Positions 62,556 to 64,000 of a stretch of 64,000 bases of DNA are shown one piece after another (position 1 is the first letter of the stretch; every line of letters begins with the position of its first letter). Origin of the DNA: Aurantiacibacter aquimixticola (GTDB taxonomy: Bacteria > Pseudomonadota > Alphaproteobacteria > Sphingomonadales > Sphingomonadaceae); contig NZ_RAHX01000001.1 in NCBI RefSeq assembly GCF_003605475.1, positions 372,001 to 436,000 on the forward strand. Direction: 5' to 3'. The notes below the pieces were generated by a model. It ran no database searches, was not told where the DNA came from, and saw only the letters and a program-made list of their open reading frames with translations. Position numbers and translations under genes: made by a program.

Positions 62556-63482
62556 ATGGCTGCATTTTCCGCATCCGACGTGAAGGCCCTGCGCGAGAAG
62601 ACCGGCGCGGGCATGATGGACGCCAAGAAGGCGCTCGAAGAGGCCGGTGGCGATATCGAAGCCGCGGTCGACGCGCTGCGCGCCAAGGGCCTCGCCACCG
62701 CCCAGAAGAAGTCCAGCCGCACCGCCGCCGAAGGCTTGGTGGGCGTTTCCGTGGCCGACACCAAGGGCGTTGCCGTGGAAGTGAACTCCGAAACCGACTT
62801 CGTCGCCAAGAATGACAAGTTCCAGGATTTCGTGCGCGAGACGACCAATGTCGCCCTCACGCTCGATAACGACGATGTCGAGGCGCTGAAATCCGCGTCC
62901 TATCCGGGCGGCGGCACGGTGGCCGACAAGCTGACCGACAATGTCGCGACCATCGGCGAGAACCAGCAGGTCCGCCGGATGAAGAGTGTCAGCGTCTCCA
63001 ACGGCGTGGTCGTGCCCTACATCCACAACGCCCAGGCGCCGAATCTCGGCAAGATCGGCGTGCTCGTCGCGCTCGAAAGCGATGCCGACAAGGCGACGCT
63101 CGAAGGCCTCGGCAAGCAGCTGGCCATGCACATCGCCGCCGCCTTCCCGCAGGCGCTGACCGCCGACGGCCTCGACGCCGACGTGATCGAGCGTGAGCGC
63201 AAGATCGCCGCCGAAAAGGCTGCCGAAAGCGGCAAGCCCGAAAACGTCCAGGAAAAGATGGTCGAAGGCGCCGTGAAGAAATACGCCAAGGAAAACGCGC
63301 TGATGAGCCAGGTCTTCGTGATGGACAACAAGACGCCCATCGCGGACGTCGTTGCCAAGGCCGGCAAGGATGCCGGCAGCGAGATCGTGCTAAAGGACTA
63401 TGTCCGCTTCCAGCTCGGCGAAGGCATCGAGAAGAAGGAAGAGGATTTCGCCGCGGAGGTCGCCGCCGCTGCGGGCAACTGA
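62556..63482 (+). CDS. tsf: Translation elongation factor Ts
   Basis: 308 aa. It recycles EF-Tu. The family text [20 protein letters not shown] and TDFVAKN is intact, with two central core domains (about 55-290). ATG 62556 after a well-spaced GGACCAAGACA leader. Highly expressed with rpsB. Confidence 0.97.
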   Translation: MAAFSASDVKALREKTGAGMMDAKKALEEAGGDIEAAVDALRAKGLATAQKKSSRTAAEGLVGVSVADTKGVAVEVNSETDFVAKNDKFQDFVRETTNVALTLDNDDVEALKSASYPGGGTVADKLTDNVATIGENQQVRRMKSVSVSNGVVVPYIHNAQAPNLGKIGVLVALESDADKATLEGLGKQLAMHIAAAFPQALTADGLDADVIERERKIAAEKAAESGKPENVQEKMVEGAVKKYAKENALMSQVFVMDNKTPIADVVAKAGKDAGSEIVLKDYVRFQLGEGIEKKEEDFAAEVAAAAGN

Positions 63483-63514
63483 TCCGCACGAAAATCCTCA
63501 CAACGCAAAACGGA

Positions 63515-63554
63515 ACGGCGAAGCTGGCACTACCAGCTTCGCCGTTTTCGTTTT
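63515..63554 (+). terminator. Intrinsic terminator of tsf
   Basis: ACGGCGAAGCTGG - CACTA - CCAGCTTCGCCGT is a perfect 13-bp stem followed by TTTCGTTTT. On the minus strand the stem is followed by TCCGTTTT, so it may also serve the convergent metallophosphoesterase gene. Confidence 0.92.
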
Positions 63555-63576
63555 CAGGTCATCAACACCGCATGGG

Positions 63577-64000
63577 TCACGTTTTGCCGCTTATGTCCGG
63601 CACCAACTCCACCACCCAGATCTCCGCCCGCGTGCCGAAGCGGATAGGCAGCAGGCTCGTGCCGAGACCCGCTCCGGTCACCACGGTCTTGCCGCCCTCC
63701 TCGACAACACCGCAGGCGAAGCGATCGCCATAGCGCGACATGGTGGCGGGGGCACCGAGCAGCGGGAAGCGGATCTGCCCGCAATGCGTATGCCCGGCCA
63801 GCACCAGCGATATGTCCGCCGGAACCTGCGGAGTGACATCTGGGCTGTGCGTCAGGATCAGCCGCCCACCTTCCAGTCCGCGCATCTGACGCAGTGTTTC
63901 GGAGAGGTCGTCCCGCCGCGTGTAAGCGTCGTCCACGCCGCCCACCACCAGCGGGCCGATCACCGCGGCTTCGTTCTGTAGGATGCGAATGCCCGCCGCT
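63577..64000 (-). CDS. Metallophosphoesterase, YaeI-like, truncated by window edge
   Basis: At least 141 aa; the N-terminus lies beyond the right edge. The visible part has GGVDDAYTRRDD, LTHSPD and the signature LAGHTHCGQIRFPL, which carries metal-binding histidines, and ends in a beta strand IWVVELVPDI. Such enzymes hydrolyse phosphodiesters, often of lipid intermediates. Metal-site residues of the N-terminal half cannot be checked. Confidence 0.85.
   Translation of the reverse strand, partial: AAGIRILQNEAAVIGPLVVGGVDDAYTRRDDLSETLRQMRGLEGGRLILTHSPDVTPQVPADISLVLAGHTHCGQIRFPLLGAPATMSRYGDRFACGVVEEGGKTVVTGAGLGTSLLPIRFGTRAEIWVVELVPDISGKT

Overview
The window looks like chromosomal DNA of a GC-rich alphaproteobacterium, most likely order Sphingomonadales, family Erythrobacteraceae (inference). 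Pointers are a class I lysyl-tRNA synthetase, a LOV-domain HWE histidine kinase paired with a single-domain response regulator (an arrangement known from Erythrobacter litoralis), an ScfR/RamB-type regulator beside the glyoxylate genes, a holin of the gene-transfer-agent 3TM type, and many short Ala/Arg-rich secreted proteins. Genes are densely packed, with frequent 4-nt ATGA/GTGA couplings and interlocked tail-to-tail stop codons. I see no insertion sequence, prophage cluster, rRNA operon or CRISPR array.

Layout. 0-10 kb: an MscS channel, lysK, a prolyl-4-hydroxylase-like oxygenase, an RcnB-like Arg-rich protein, a PNPOx-like protein, a higBA toxin-antitoxin pair, ettA with a small lipoprotein, a DUF421 protein and an FAD oxidoreductase. 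10-15 kb: secreted proteins, an L,D-transpeptidase, DUF393 and DUF427 proteins, an M28 peptidase, tRNA-Ile(CAU) and tRNA-Pro(UGG). 15-24.7 kb: a LacI regulator, a polysaccharide deacetylase, a degenerate histidine kinase, Lrp, Gfa, DUF3616, accB-accC, aroQ, an orphan holin and tRNA-Pro(GGG). 24.9-34 kb: yajC-secD-secF, a glycosyltransferase, a divergent XRE repressor/DUF6456 pair, an acidic protein and uup. 34-43 kb: SIMPL and PepSY-like proteins, an OmpR-type two-component system, the LOV kinase/LovR pair, chorismate mutase, a polyprenyl synthase, hrpB, an NDUFS4-like subunit and the SRP RNA. 43-51 kb: dnaX-ybaB, two tandem TonB-C-like paralogues, lon, hupB, rlmB and tRNA-Tyr. 51-64 kb: a TPR sulfotransferase, the glyoxylate operon aceA-(51 aa ORF)-glcB with divergent scfR, a decayed FkbM methyltransferase, psd-pssA, a small membrane ORF, rpsB-tsf and a truncated metallophosphoesterase.

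How the genes work together. accB/accC, psd/pssA and the polyprenyl synthase serve lipid and quinone synthesis. yajC-secDF, ffs, ettA, lysK, rpsB-tsf, rlmB and the four tRNAs serve translation and export. aceA-glcB with ScfR forms a self-contained glyoxylate-shunt module with a candidate operator in the shared intergenic region. lon carries a near-consensus heat-shock (sigma-32) promoter.

Most noteworthy points: (1) two GTTC-N7-GTTC LexA-type boxes, 33 bp apart, flanking a TTGACG hexamer upstream of a 68-aa single-helix membrane ORF at 61144-61350, a candidate SOS-controlled small membrane protein; (2) the LOV kinase/LovR pair; (3) an unannotated 51-aa ORF translationally coupled between aceA and glcB; (4) a dispersed element made of two direct 9-mers GTGTKACAG followed by TGTCCTGG, at 5729 and 23968; (5) a multiply damaged FkbM pseudogene at 58799-59427.
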